Source: Clostridium sp.
GTDB lineage: Bacteria; Bacillota; Clostridia; Clostridiales; Clostridiaceae
Length of the DNA stretch: 34,491 nt
Direction: 5' to 3'
Assembly: GCA_012512905.1 (NCBI GenBank)
Contig: JAAZDF010000114.1
Coordinates: 1 to 34,491, forward strand
How positions within the stretch are numbered: position 1 is the stretch's first letter; each line of letters opens with the position of its first letter. The position numbers and the translations under genes are program-made. Below, piece after piece: positions 8,956 through 19,194 of the stretch. The notes under the pieces were generated by a model, which worked only from the letters and a program-made list of their open reading frames with translations, did no database searches and was not told the DNA's origin.

Positions 8956-9026
8956 TCAATATTCAAAGATTTTTTAAGAAATTTTCTGTATAATGATTTA
9001 TATGGTTAATAAGTGGAGGTAAGAAA

Positions 9027-10184
9027 TTGAAATATATATCTATAATAGGAGCCTCGGGTTCTGTAGGAACTCAGGCTTTAGATGTAATAAAAAATAGTAG
9101 TAATATAAAACTATTAGGAGTTACAGTTCATTCAAATATTGATAAATTAATAGAAATAATAGATGAGTTTAATCCCCCCTATATTGGTATTACAAGTCTA
9201 GAAAAGCGTGACGAGGTAATGTCGAGACTTGAAAAGATAGAGTATAAGGGACAAATCTTTTTTGGAGAAGAATCTCTTGTTTCAATAGCTACTATAAAAG
9301 AAGTTGATTTAGTCCTTACGTCCGTAGTGGGTATGGTGGGCCTAAAAGCTACAATAGCAGCTATTAAAGCAAAAAAAGATATTGCTCTTGCCAACAAGGA
9401 AACCCTTGTTTCTGCTGGAGAAATAGTTATGGATTTAGTTGAAAAAGAAGGAGTCAATATTTACCCAGTTGATTCAGAGCACTCTGCAATTTTTCAGTGT
9501 CTTCAAGGCAGTGAAAAAAATGAAGTTGATAATATAATTATAACTGCCTCAGGAGGTCCCTTTTTAGGAAGAAATTTAGATTATCTTCAAACTGTAACCA
9601 AGAAAGAGGCTTTAAAGCATCCTAACTGGGAGATGGGTGCGAAAATAACGATAGACTCGTCTACTCTTATGAATAAAGGTTTAGAAGTTATTGAAGCAAG
9701 ATGGCTTTTTGATATTGACTATGAGAATATTAAAGTTGTTGTTCACCCTGAGAGTATTGTTCATTCAATGGTAGAGTATAAGGATAGTAGTATAATAGCC
9801 CAGTTGGGTGAAGCAGATATGAGACTACCTATACAGTACGCTTTAAATTATCCTCATAGAAAAAAATCAGTATCAAAAAAACTTGATATATATAATATGA
9901 AAGATTTAAGATTTATAAAACCTGATACAGAGACTTTTAAAGCATTAAGTTTATGCTATAAAGCAGGTAGGCTGGGCGGACTTCATACAACAGTCCTAAA
10001 CAGCGCTAATGAAGAAGCAGTAAGTTTGTTTTTAAATGATAAAATTAAGTACATTGATATAGTTAATCTTGTAGAGAAAGCTTTAAATAAATTCACTTCT
10101 CTTCCAGATATATCACTAGAGGGAGTTTTTGAAACAGACAAAATAGTAAGAGAATTTATAAGGAAAACATATAAAGAGGTGTAA
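9027..10184 (+). CDS. dxr: 1-deoxy-D-xylulose 5-phosphate reductoisomerase (TTG start)
   Basis: ISIIGASGSVGTQALDVI; ANKETLVSAGEIVM; PVDSEHSAIFQCLQG; ITASGGPF. Confidence 0.98.
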   Translation: MKYISIIGASGSVGTQALDVIKNSSNIKLLGVTVHSNIDKLIEIIDEFNPPYIGITSLEKRDEVMSRLEKIEYKGQIFFGEESLVSIATIKEVDLVLTSVVGMVGLKATIAAIKAKKDIALANKETLVSAGEIVMDLVEKEGVNIYPVDSEHSAIFQCLQGSEKNEVDNIIITASGGPFLGRNLDYLQTVTKKEALKHPNWEMGAKITIDSSTLMNKGLEVIEARWLFDIDYENIKVVVHPESIVHSMVEYKDSSIIAQLGEADMRLPIQYALNYPHRKKSVSKKLDIYNMKDLRFIKPDTETFKALSLCYKAGRLGGLHTTVLNSANEEAVSLFLNDKIKYIDIVNLVEKALNKFTSLPDISLEGVFETDKIVREFIRKTYKEV

Positions 10185-10185
10185 A

Positions 10186-11193
10186 ATGTATTTAATTATT
10201 TCACTGATAGCTTTTGGGCTGTTAGTTTTAGGACATGAATTTGGTCATTTTATAATGGCAAGGATAAATAAAGTTAAAGTAGAAGAATTTTCCATTGGAA
10301 TGGGACCAAGGCTTTATACTATAAAGGGCAAAAAGACAGACTATTCTATAAAAGCTCTTCCAATTGGTGGCTCTGTTCAAATGTATGGAGAAACAGATGA
10401 TATTGAAGGGGAAGGATCATTTTTTAGTCTTTCACCCCTTAGAAAAATAAGTATAATTATTGCTGGACCTTTGATGAATATAATTATGGCAGTAGTTTTA
10501 CTTTTCATAATTGTATTTAATACAGGTTATACAACAAACCAAATAAATGAAGTGCTAGATGGTTCTCCTGCAATGGAAGCAGGTATTGAAAGTGGAGATA
10601 AAATTTTAAAAGTGAATGGTCAAAAAACTTATACTTTTGAAGACTTATCTACATATATTGCTTTTAACGGTGACAAGGACCTGAGTTTACTAGTTTCTTC
10701 TGATGGGGAGAAAAAAACTATTAATTTAAGACCAGAGCTGGATGAAACAGACAGACCCTTAATTGGAATATCGCCTGTTATAGTTGAAAGCCCAAAACTC
10801 TTTGATTCTTTTAGAGAAAGTTTTAATAAAGGAAGATCTTTAATAGGGCAAACAGTATTTTCACTTAAAATATTATTTTCAGGTCAAGCTTCTATGAATG
10901 ATTTTGGTGGACCAGTTACAATATTTAAAATGTCCAGTGAAGTAGCAAGACTATCACTTTGGGCTCTTGCAAACTTTATGGCTTTTTTAAGCATAAATCT
11001 TGCAGTTTTAAATTTAGTTCCTTTTCCTGCTTTAGATGGAGGATGGATATTAATTCTTTTAGTTGAACTGGTAAGGGGTAAAAAACTTCCAGAAAGATTT
11101 GTTAATGCATGGAATATGTTTGGATTTGTAGTACTTATGAGCTTTATGCTTTTTATAACTTTCAAAGACATATTTTTTCCAGTAAGTTTTTAA
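10186..11193 (+). CDS. rseP: Site-2 protease family M50 zinc metalloprotease (RseP/RasP) with PDZ domain
   Basis: HEFGHFIMAR HExxH motif; PDZ region; LNLVPFPALDGGWIL second active-site motif. Confidence 0.95.
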   Translation: MYLIISLIAFGLLVLGHEFGHFIMARINKVKVEEFSIGMGPRLYTIKGKKTDYSIKALPIGGSVQMYGETDDIEGEGSFFSLSPLRKISIIIAGPLMNIIMAVVLLFIIVFNTGYTTNQINEVLDGSPAMEAGIESGDKILKVNGQKTYTFEDLSTYIAFNGDKDLSLLVSSDGEKKTINLRPELDETDRPLIGISPVIVESPKLFDSFRESFNKGRSLIGQTVFSLKILFSGQASMNDFGGPVTIFKMSSEVARLSLWALANFMAFLSINLAVLNLVPFPALDGGWILILLVELVRGKKLPERFVNAWNMFGFVVLMSFMLFITFKDIFFPVSF

Positions 11194-11214
11194 ATGAGAA
11201 GGTTGAGATAAAAA

Positions 11215-12264
11215 ATGATAAGAAAAGAAACACGAAAGATAAAAGTTAAAGATATTTATATAGGTGGAGATAGTCCTGTAAGTATTCAGTCTATGACAAA
11301 TACAGATACAAGAGACGCAGAGAAAACAATAGAACAAATAAGAGCTCTTATGGTTGCAGGAGTTGATATAATAAGAGTTGCTGTTCCAGATATGGAGGCA
11401 GCTGAAGCTTTAAAGGAAATTACAAAGGCTATTCCTATACCTGTTGTTGCAGATATACATTTTGATTATAAATTAGCTTTAAAAGCTATTGACAATGGAA
11501 TAAGTAAGCTAAGAATAAATCCTGGAAATATTGGTGGTAAAGAGAAAATTGATATTTTAGTACAAAAATGTATTGAAAAAGATATTCCAATAAGGATTGG
11601 AATAAATTCAGGTTCTCTTGAAGAGGATATTTTCATAAAATATAAAAAGGTAACTCCCGAAGCTTTAGTTGAGAGCGCTATGAGAAATGTTAGGCTGTTA
11701 GAAAAAAGTGATTTTCATAACATCATTATCTCTATAAAATCATCAGATGTTTTGGTAATGATGGAAAGTTATAGACTTTTAGCTAAGAAAGTTGACTACC
11801 CGCTACACCTTGGGGTTACAGAAGCTGGAACGCCCTACAGAGGTACTATTAAAAGCTCTATAGGAATAGGTGGCCTTTTATCTGAAGGTCTTGGAGATAC
11901 GATCAGGGTATCCTTAACAGGAGACCCTATAGAAGAAGTAAGGGTTGCAAGAGAAATACTCAAAGCAACAGGCCATAAAAAAGATGGGATAGAGTTTGTT
12001 TCTTGCCCTACATGTGGTCGAACTGAAATAAATTTAATAAAAATAGCCAATGAGGTTGAACAAGCTTTAGAAGGATGCAAAAAAAATATCAAAGTTGCTG
12101 TTATGGGCTGCGTTGTAAATGGTCCTGGCGAAGCAAGAGAAGCAGATATTGGCGTTGCAGGTGGAAAAGGATCTGGAGTTATCTTTAAAAAAGGTAAGAT
12201 AATTAGAAAAGTTAAAGAAGATGAGATTGTAAAGGCTCTTTTAGATGAGATTGAAAATATGTAA
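11215..12264 (+). CDS. ispG: 4-hydroxy-3-methylbut-2-en-1-yl diphosphate synthase
   Basis: VSIQSMTNTDTRD; VADIHFDYKLALKA; CPTCGRTEINL; GCVVNGPGEAREADIG. Confidence 0.98.
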   Translation: MIRKETRKIKVKDIYIGGDSPVSIQSMTNTDTRDAEKTIEQIRALMVAGVDIIRVAVPDMEAAEALKEITKAIPIPVVADIHFDYKLALKAIDNGISKLRINPGNIGGKEKIDILVQKCIEKDIPIRIGINSGSLEEDIFIKYKKVTPEALVESAMRNVRLLEKSDFHNIIISIKSSDVLVMMESYRLLAKKVDYPLHLGVTEAGTPYRGTIKSSIGIGGLLSEGLGDTIRVSLTGDPIEEVRVAREILKATGHKKDGIEFVSCPTCGRTEINLIKIANEVEQALEGCKKNIKVAVMGCVVNGPGEAREADIGVAGGKGSGVIFKKGKIIRKVKEDEIVKALLDEIENM

Positions 12265-12294
12265 AACGCTTTTATAGAAGAAAGAGGGATTAAC

Positions 12295-15200
12295 TTGAGC
12301 ATAAAAAGTATTATACTTCAGGATGAAAACATACAAAAATATGATATTAGTGAAATTATAAAAATTGAATATTTACAAAAAAGTGGTGTTTTCAGGGTAT
12401 ATTTAAAAACAAAGAAATTAGTTTCACCTCTTATAAAAAAAGAAATTCAAAGAATATTACTTTCCAAAACTAAAATAGATGCTGATGTAGAGTATATAAA
12501 TATTTTAGATGAGATAAGGGATTCAAATATTAGGGATGTTATTTCTGGAATATTTAAAGTTGACCCATTAAAACATAACTTTTTTAAAGATGCAAAGATA
12601 AGTATTAAAGGCACAAATATTTATATCAGTCATTACAGTCAAGTTTTACTTAATAACTTTGAAGAAAGTCCTGACATGAGATGTATAAAAGATAATTTAA
12701 GAGAGTTTTATGATTTTCAGGGAAGAATAATATTCACCCTAGATAATGATTTAATTCCAGAGAAAAAAGAAGATGAATTAAATAATACTCTTAAAACAAT
12801 ACAAGAAGAAAACAAAAAAAATAGTTATAAAGTGAAAACTGCAGCAAAAAAATCTTTATCCAAGGATGGCTATACTTTAGGTAGAGAAATTAAAGATTCT
12901 CCTGTTCCTATAGTAGAACTTGATGATAATTCAGGTAGGGTAACAATAAAGGGTGAGGTTTTTAAAATTGAATCAAGGAAGCTTAGAAATTCTAAAGAGC
13001 TTTTAATGATTTATGTGACAGATAAAACGAGTTCTATAATCTTAAAAGTATTCTTAAATGCTGGTGACGAACTGGAATCTCTTGTAGAAGGGAATTTATA
13101 CTTATTCAGAGGAAATGTAACTTATGATATGTATTCCAAGGAACTTACAATGCTAGTTCGAGATATAAATGAACTTGTTAAATTAGAAAGAGAAGATTTG
13201 GAAAAAGAAAAGAGGGTTGAACTCCATGCCCATACAAATATGAGTATTATGGATGCTATAGAATCTCCAAGAGAGCTTGTTGAAAAGGCTAAGTCTTTTG
13301 GTCATAAAGCTGTAGCTATAACAGATCATGGAGTAGTTCAAGGATTCCCAGAAGCTCATGCTGCAGGAAAAGAGCATGGGGTTAAAATAATATATGGAAT
13401 GGAAGCCTATATGGTTGATGATGAAACTAATATCATTGAAAATATAGACGATAATATAAAAGATTTTCTTGTTTTTGATATTGAAACAACAGGATTTTCA
13501 TATAAAAATAATAAAATAATTGAAATTGGAGCAGCTCGGGTAAGAGACGGCGAAATCATAGATAAATTTTCTTCTTTTGTAAATCCAGAAACTAAAATAC
13601 CTCAAAAGATTACAGAGCTTACAGGTATAACAAATGAGATGGTAAAAGAAGCTCCATTAATCGATGTAGTTATAAAGGAATTTAATGAATTTATAAAAGA
13701 TTCAATTTTAGTTGCACATAATGCATACTTTGATGTTGGATTTATCAAAAAGAACCTAAAAGATATTGGAATAACTATAGACAATCCTATTTTAGATACA
13801 GTGCCTCTTGCAAGATATGTTTATACAGACCTTAAAAGACACAGGCTTGATGTTATAGCAAAACATATAGGAGTAGATATGGGTTCTCATCATAGGGCTT
13901 TAGATGATGCTTTTACAACAGTTAGAATCCTCGAAGATGCACTGAAAAAACTTAAAGATATGGGAATAGATGATTTTTATACGCTAAATAAAAGAAGTAA
14001 AGAAGAGATGGATGTAAAAAAACTACCAACTTTTCATATAACTCTTCTTGCGCAGAATTATAAAGGACTCAAAAACCTATATGAAATGATATCATCATCT
14101 CATATAGAGACATTTCATAGAGATCCGAGAATTAAAAAATCTATGATTAGAGAAAAAAGAGAGGGACTTTTACTAGGCTCAGCTTGTAAAGACTCTCAGC
14201 TTTCAAGATTTATTTTAGAAGGAAGAGAAGAAGATGAGATTAAAAAGGAAGCAAATTTTTATGATTTTATAGAGATTTCACCTATATCAAACAATTTAGA
14301 CCTACTGAAAAGTGAAAAAGTTATGGGCTTTGAAGGTCTTAAAGATTATAATAAAAATCTTATAAGTCTTGCTGAATCTCTGGGCAAAATACCAGTTGTG
14401 ACAGGTAATGTTCATTATTTAGATAAGGAAGATAAAACACTTAGAAAAATAGTGCTAAATGGTAAAACATTTAATATGTTAAATGATGATCTTGACCTTT
14501 ACTTTAAAACTACAGACGAAATGCTAAATGAATTTTCCTACCTTGGAAAAGATAAGGCAAAAGAAGTTGTAGTTGAAAATTCAAATAAGATAAATGATAT
14601 GATAGATGATTTAATTCCAATACCAGAAGGAACTTTTCCTCCTAGTATTGAAGGCTCTGAAAAAGAAATTAGGGATATGACTATGGAAAAAGCTCATTTT
14701 CTTTACGGTGAAAAACTTCCAGAGATTGTAGAGAAAAGGATAGACAAAGAGCTTACATCAATTATATCTAATGGATATGCGGTTTTGTACCTTGTAGCCC
14801 ATAAGCTTGTAGATAAATCTCTTAAAGATGGATATCTTGTAGGTTCAAGAGGGTCTGTAGGTTCAAGTCTTGTTGCTACCTTAACAGGGATTACTGAAGT
14901 AAATGGTCTTCCACCTCACTACAGATGCCCAAAATGTAAAGAGTCAGAGTTTATACTTGATGGCTCGATAAGTAGTGGAGCAGATCTTCCAGAGAAAAAA
15001 TGCAGTAGGTGTGATGTTTATTTTGAGAGGGATGGCCATGATATTCCTTTTGAAACATTTTTAGGTTTTGAGGGAGACAAAGAACCAGATATAGACCTTA
15101 ATTTCTCAGGTGAATACCAAGCCACTGTCCATAAGTACACAGAGGAGCTTTTTGGCGAGGGCTATGTTTTTAAAGCAGGTACTATAGGTACTGTAGCAAA

Positions 15201-16512
15201 TAAAACTGCCTATGCTTTTGTAAAAAAATATTTTGATGAAAGAGAAACATATTTGCCAAGTGCAGAGATTGAAAGACATATCATGGGAATAACAGGAGTT
15301 AAAAGAACTACAGGTCAGCATCCTGGAGGAATTATAGTTGTTCCAAGTGATAATGATATTCATAATTTTTCGCCAATACAAAGACCGGCAAATGATCAAA
15401 CAACAGATGTTACGACAACTCATTTTGATTATAGGTCCCTTGAAGGAAGACTTTTAAAACTTGATATTTTGGGACATGATGATCCGACAACCCTTAGGAT
15501 GCTTGAGGATTTAACGGGACATAACCCTATGGAAATACCTCTTAATGATAAAAAAGTTATTTCTCTATTTACATCGACAGATGCTCTTGGAGTTTCAGAA
15601 GAGGAACTTGGATTTCCCCTTGGATCTTTAGGTCTTCCAGAGTTTGGAACAAGTTTTGTTAGGGGCATGTTGTTAGATACAAAACCAGAGAGTTTTGCTG
15701 ATCTAGTAAGAATCTCAGGCCTGTCTCATGGAACTGACGTTTGGCTGAACAACGCTCAAAGTTATATCAGAGACGGAGATACTAGTCTTCAAAACTGCAT
15801 CAGTACAAGAGACGACATTATGGTTTATCTTATGCAAAAAGGACTCCCATCAAAAACGAGTTTTATTATAATGGAGGGAGTTAGGAGAGGTAAGGGACTT
15901 ACAGATGACCAGGAAAAAATTATGAAAGACTACGATGTTCCTAGCTGGTACATAGAGTCTTGTAAAAAGATTAAGTATATGTTTCCAAAAGGACACGCTG
16001 TAGCTTATGTAATGATGGCTGTAAGAATAGCTTATTATAAAGTTTATTATCCTCTTGCATATTACGCTGCTTACTTTACCAATAAAGTCGAAGACTTTGA
16101 TGGTGAGATTATTATAAAAGGTGAAGATTCAGTTAGCTTCAAGCTTAAAGAGCTAAGGGCACTCGGAAATGATGCGACTAATAAAGAAAAAAATATGATT
16201 ACAGTTTTAGAACTTGCTTTTGAAATGTATAAGAGAGGCTTTGAATTTAAAAATGTAGACCTTTATAAGTCAGATGCATATACATTTAAATTAGAAGACG
16301 GAAAATTAAGACCTCCTCTTAGTTCTCTAGTAGGAGTAGGAGTAAATGCAGCTATAAGTATTTACGAAGAAGCGAGAAAAGACGAATTTATATCTATAGA
16401 AGATATTAGGAAAAGATGTAAAGTTTCAAAAACTGTAATTGCAGCATTAGAGGAACATGGAGCTTTAAACGGACTTGATGAGACAAACCAGATTTCATTT
16501 TTTACTATGTAG
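12295..16512 (+). CDS. polC: DNA polymerase III alpha subunit, Gram-positive PolC type (TTG start)
   Basis: 1405 aa; OB region, PHP domain (VELHAHTNMSIMDAI), embedded DEDD exonuclease (FLVFDIETTGFS), polymerase core (EPDIDLNFSGEYQ). Confidence 0.98.
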   Translation: MSIKSIILQDENIQKYDISEIIKIEYLQKSGVFRVYLKTKKLVSPLIKKEIQRILLSKTKIDADVEYINILDEIRDSNIRDVISGIFKVDPLKHNFFKDAKISIKGTNIYISHYSQVLLNNFEESPDMRCIKDNLREFYDFQGRIIFTLDNDLIPEKKEDELNNTLKTIQEENKKNSYKVKTAAKKSLSKDGYTLGREIKDSPVPIVELDDNSGRVTIKGEVFKIESRKLRNSKELLMIYVTDKTSSIILKVFLNAGDELESLVEGNLYLFRGNVTYDMYSKELTMLVRDINELVKLEREDLEKEKRVELHAHTNMSIMDAIESPRELVEKAKSFGHKAVAITDHGVVQGFPEAHAAGKEHGVKIIYGMEAYMVDDETNIIENIDDNIKDFLVFDIETTGFSYKNNKIIEIGAARVRDGEIIDKFSSFVNPETKIPQKITELTGITNEMVKEAPLIDVVIKEFNEFIKDSILVAHNAYFDVGFIKKNLKDIGITIDNPILDTVPLARYVYTDLKRHRLDVIAKHIGVDMGSHHRALDDAFTTVRILEDALKKLKDMGIDDFYTLNKRSKEEMDVKKLPTFHITLLAQNYKGLKNLYEMISSSHIETFHRDPRIKKSMIREKREGLLLGSACKDSQLSRFILEGREEDEIKKEANFYDFIEISPISNNLDLLKSEKVMGFEGLKDYNKNLISLAESLGKIPVVTGNVHYLDKEDKTLRKIVLNGKTFNMLNDDLDLYFKTTDEMLNEFSYLGKDKAKEVVVENSNKINDMIDDLIPIPEGTFPPSIEGSEKEIRDMTMEKAHFLYGEKLPEIVEKRIDKELTSIISNGYAVLYLVAHKLVDKSLKDGYLVGSRGSVGSSLVATLTGITEVNGLPPHYRCPKCKESEFILDGSISSGADLPEKKCSRCDVYFERDGHDIPFETFLGFEGDKEPDIDLNFSGEYQATVHKYTEELFGEGYVFKAGTIGTVANKTAYAFVKKYFDERETYLPSAEIERHIMGITGVKRTTGQHPGGIIVVPSDNDIHNFSPIQRPANDQTTDVTTTHFDYRSLEGRLLKLDILGHDDPTTLRMLEDLTGHNPMEIPLNDKKVISLFTSTDALGVSEEELGFPLGSLGLPEFGTSFVRGMLLDTKPESFADLVRISGLSHGTDVWLNNAQSYIRDGDTSLQNCISTRDDIMVYLMQKGLPSKTSFIIMEGVRRGKGLTDDQEKIMKDYDVPSWYIESCKKIKYMFPKGHAVAYVMMAVRIAYYKVYYPLAYYAAYFTNKVEDFDGEIIIKGEDSVSFKLKELRALGNDATNKEKNMITVLELAFEMYKRGFEFKNVDLYKSDAYTFKLEDGKLRPPLSSLVGVGVNAAISIYEEARKDEFISIEDIRKRCKVSKTVIAALEEHGALNGLDETNQISFFTM

Positions 16513-16531
16513 CATTGTAAAATTAAACGAG

Positions 16532-16560
16532 TTATGATATGATTATTAGAGTATTATAAT
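16532..16560 (+). promoter_or_regulatory. Putative promoter upstream of rimP leader
   Basis: TTATGA (16532-16537), 17-nt spacer, TATAAT (16555-16560). Alternative TTGTAA (16515-16520), 17 nt, TATGAT (16538-16543). Confidence 0.45.
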
Positions 16561-16568
16561 TTGAACTT

Positions 16569-16590
16569 GAGAGTGGGCTGGGCCGCTCTT
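16569..16590 (+). ncRNA. Leader hairpin upstream of the rimP-nusA-infB operon
   Basis: GAGAGTGG-GCTGGG-CCGCTCTT, 8-bp stem with two G-U pairs. Confidence 0.5.
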
Positions 16591-16599
16591 TCATTTTGT

Positions 16600-16626
16600 A
16601 ACGCAACTATTTTGGTTGCGTTTTTC
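16600..16626 (+). terminator. Rho-independent terminator upstream of rimP (polC terminator and/or leader attenuator)
   Basis: AACGCAAC-TATTTTG-GTTGCGTT followed by TTT. Confidence 0.75.
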
Positions 16627-16678
16627 AATATGTAAATATAATTTAAAGTTAACTGTGTGTTAATTATGAGGTGATATA

Positions 16679-17137
16679 ATGAATAGGTTAGAAGGTATAA
16701 AAAAACAACTTGAAAAGGAAGTAAATGCTCTAGGATATGATCTTTACCATATGGAGTATGTTAAAGACCATGGGACTTTTTATCTTAGGTTTTTTATTGA
16801 TAATGAAAAAGGTATTGGTCTTAAGGACTGCGAAAAAGTAAGCAGAAAAATGAGTAGTATTTTGGATGAAAAAGATCCTATAAAAGATGAATATATTCTT
16901 GAAGTTTCATCTCCAGGAATATTTAGAACGCTTTTTACAAAAGAGCAAAGAGTGAATTCTATAGACGAAAGAGTTTTAGTAAGAACAAAAAAGCCGGTTG
17001 CAGGAAGTAAAAGCCTAATAGGACTGCTAAAATCTTATAACGATGAAAAACTTGTATTAACTGTAGAAGAAAAGGAAGAAGATATTGAAATCTTAACCGA
17101 AAATATTAGAAATATGAATGCTGAACCTTTAATATAA
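16679..17137 (+). CDS. rimP: Ribosome maturation factor RimP
   Basis: YDLYHMEYVKDHGTFYLRFFIDNEKGIGLKDCEKVSRKMSSILDEKDPI...LEVSSPGIFRTL; precedes nusA. Confidence 0.96.
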   Translation: MNRLEGIKKQLEKEVNALGYDLYHMEYVKDHGTFYLRFFIDNEKGIGLKDCEKVSRKMSSILDEKDPIKDEYILEVSSPGIFRTLFTKEQRVNSIDERVLVRTKKPVAGSKSLIGLLKSYNDEKLVLTVEEKEEDIEILTENIRNMNAEPLI

Positions 17138-17158
17138 AAGGAAGCAGGAGGTAAGAAA

Positions 17159-18553
17159 GTGGCAAAAAAACAAAAAGAAAAGAATAATGAAGTAATTTTA
17201 GCGCTTAAGGCTATTGTAGAAGAAAAAGGAATAAGTGAAGAACTTTTATTTGATACACTAGAAGATGCTCTTGTAGCAGCATATAGAAAAAATTATGCAA
17301 GCTCGGGAACTGAAAATGTAAGAGTAGATATGAATAAAGAAACAGGAGAGATTAAAGTTTTTTCTTTAAGGCAGGTAGTTTCTGAGGTAAATGATAAGGA
17401 CCAGGAGATATCTCTTGAAGAAGCAAAAGCAATTGATGAGAAATATGAACTTTTAGATATGGTTCAAAAAGAAGTTACTCCTGAAAATTTTGCAAGAGTA
17501 GCTGCCCAGTCTGCAAAACAGATTGTAACTCAAAGAATAAGAGAAGCAGAAAGAAATATAGTATACGATGAATTCCATGAAAAAGAGTTTGACATTGTAA
17601 TAGGCCATATGCAAAGAAAAGATAAAGGAAACCTATATATAGATCTTGGTAAAACTGAAACTATACTTCCTCCATCAGAGCAAATAATGGGAGAAGAGTA
17701 TGAGTTTAATGAAAAAATAGTCCTATATGTAGTAGAAGTAAAACAAAATCCTAAAGGTCCAATGATATTAGTTTCAAGAACTCACCCAGGTCTTGTAAAA
17801 AGACTTTTCGAAAAGGAAGTACCTGAAATATATGATGGGATAGTTGAAATTAATGCAATATCAAGAGAAGCAGGCTCAAGAACAAAAATAGCTGTGTCTT
17901 CAAATGATCCAGAAGTAGAGCCAATGGGAGCATGTGTAGGGCCAAGAGGAATAAGGGTTCAAAACATTGTAAATGAACTTGGAAACGAAAAAATTGATAT
18001 TATAAAATGGTCAGAAGATCCAGCAGAACTTATTGAAAATGCTCTAAGTCCTGCAAAAGTAATTAATGTTATAATAGATGAAGATACTAAATCTTCTAAA
18101 GTTATTGTAGACGATAATCAACTTTCTCTTGCAATAGGAAAAGAAGGTCAAAATGTTAGGCTTGCAGCTAAACTTACAGGATGGAAGATAGACATAAAAA
18201 ATGAAGAGCAATATGAAAAAGAACTTCAGGATGCGCTAGAAAAAGAAGCTAAGGAAGATCCTAATGTTGAAAAGGCTATTGACTCAGATTTAGAAAACCT
18301 TGAAAAACTAGAAGATGAAGCCGATATTGAAGGTGTAATAGAGGATGTAGATGCTCTTAAAGATGCCAAGCTTGAAGAGGAAACTTTAAAAGAAGAAGAA
18401 GTTTTAGAATCTCAGAATATTGAAAGAGATATTGAGCTTGTGCCAAAAGATGATGATGAGTATAAATTTAAAGAAACAGACGAAACTGAAACTGAAATAG
18501 TAGCTGATGAAGACTATGAATATAAAGTTCCAGAAGAAGAAAAAGAAGATTAA
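17159..18553 (+). CDS. nusA: Transcription termination/antitermination factor NusA with long acidic C-terminal tail (GTG start)
   Basis: S1 and KH regions: GACVGPRGIRVQNIVNELGNEKIDIIKWSEDPAELIENALSPAKV; SLAIGKEGQNVRLAAKLTGWKIDI. Confidence 0.97.
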   Translation: MAKKQKEKNNEVILALKAIVEEKGISEELLFDTLEDALVAAYRKNYASSGTENVRVDMNKETGEIKVFSLRQVVSEVNDKDQEISLEEAKAIDEKYELLDMVQKEVTPENFARVAAQSAKQIVTQRIREAERNIVYDEFHEKEFDIVIGHMQRKDKGNLYIDLGKTETILPPSEQIMGEEYEFNEKIVLYVVEVKQNPKGPMILVSRTHPGLVKRLFEKEVPEIYDGIVEINAISREAGSRTKIAVSSNDPEVEPMGACVGPRGIRVQNIVNELGNEKIDIIKWSEDPAELIENALSPAKVINVIIDEDTKSSKVIVDDNQLSLAIGKEGQNVRLAAKLTGWKIDIKNEEQYEKELQDALEKEAKEDPNVEKAIDSDLENLEKLEDEADIEGVIEDVDALKDAKLEEETLKEEEVLESQNIERDIELVPKDDDEYKFKETDETETEIVADEDYEYKVPEEEKED

Positions 18554-18604
18554 AAACTATAAATTGTAGTTTTGTTTTAGAAAAAAATTAAAAGAGGTGT
18601 TTTT

Positions 18605-18871
18605 ATGAAAAAGAGAAAAATACCACTAAGGCTTTGCCTCGGATGTATGGAAATGAAGGAAAAAAGAAACCTTATAAGAGTAGTAAAAGATAAAGAAAAT
18701 AATATATCTATTGATTTGACAGGAAAAAAACCAGGTAGAGGTGCTTATATCTGTAAGGATGTAGAATGCCTTGAAAAAGCTTATAAGTTTAAAAGGCTAA
18801 ATAGCAGTCTAAAGCAAAATATAAGTGAAGATATTTATGAAGAGCTAAAAAAAGAGGTGCTGGGTGGATAA
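18605..18871 (+). CDS. ylxR: YlxR-family RNA-binding protein (RnpM)
   Basis: RKIPLRLCLGCMEMKEKRNLIRVVK...DLTGKKPGRGAYICKDVECLEKA; between nusA and ylxQ. Confidence 0.95.
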   Translation: MKKRKIPLRLCLGCMEMKEKRNLIRVVKDKENNISIDLTGKKPGRGAYICKDVECLEKAYKFKRLNSSLKQNISEDIYEELKKEVLGG

Positions 18872-19175
18872 ATTCCTATCATTTCTTGGAATAGTTAGAA
18901 AGTCTGGTAATTTAGAAGTTGGATATAACAAATGCGAAGAAGCAATTAAGAGAAATGAACTTTCTCTTGTAATAGTGAGTCTCGATGCGTCTGATAATAC
19001 TTTGAAAAAATTTAATAATTATGCATTAAAATATAATACTCGAATTATCCACGATTTTAAAGAAGAGATTCTTGGAACTAGTCTTGGATATGATAGTATA
19101 AAAGTAGTTGGAATAAAAAATAGAAGGATGTCAAGAAACTTGATATCAATCTATGATACTGATAGTAAGAAATAA
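18864..19175 (+). CDS. ylxQ: L7Ae-family ribosomal-like protein YlxQ (GTG start)
   Basis: FLSFLGIVRKSGNLEVGYNKCEEAIKRNELSLVIVSLDASDNTLKKF; overlaps ylxR by 8 bp. Confidence 0.92.
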   Translation: MDKFLSFLGIVRKSGNLEVGYNKCEEAIKRNELSLVIVSLDASDNTLKKFNNYALKYNTRIIHDFKEEILGTSLGYDSIKVVGIKNRRMSRNLISIYDTDSKK

Positions 19176-19194
19176 TATATGGAGGTGGTCCTAG

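Noticed and set aside
11835-12302. 155-aa minus-strand ORF antisense to ispG
   Set aside because: Mirrors the ispG reading frame; no recognisable domain.
12295-16512. Exonuclease embedded in the PHP region of the polymerase, considered as an unusual fusion
   Set aside because: Standard architecture for PolC-type polymerases.
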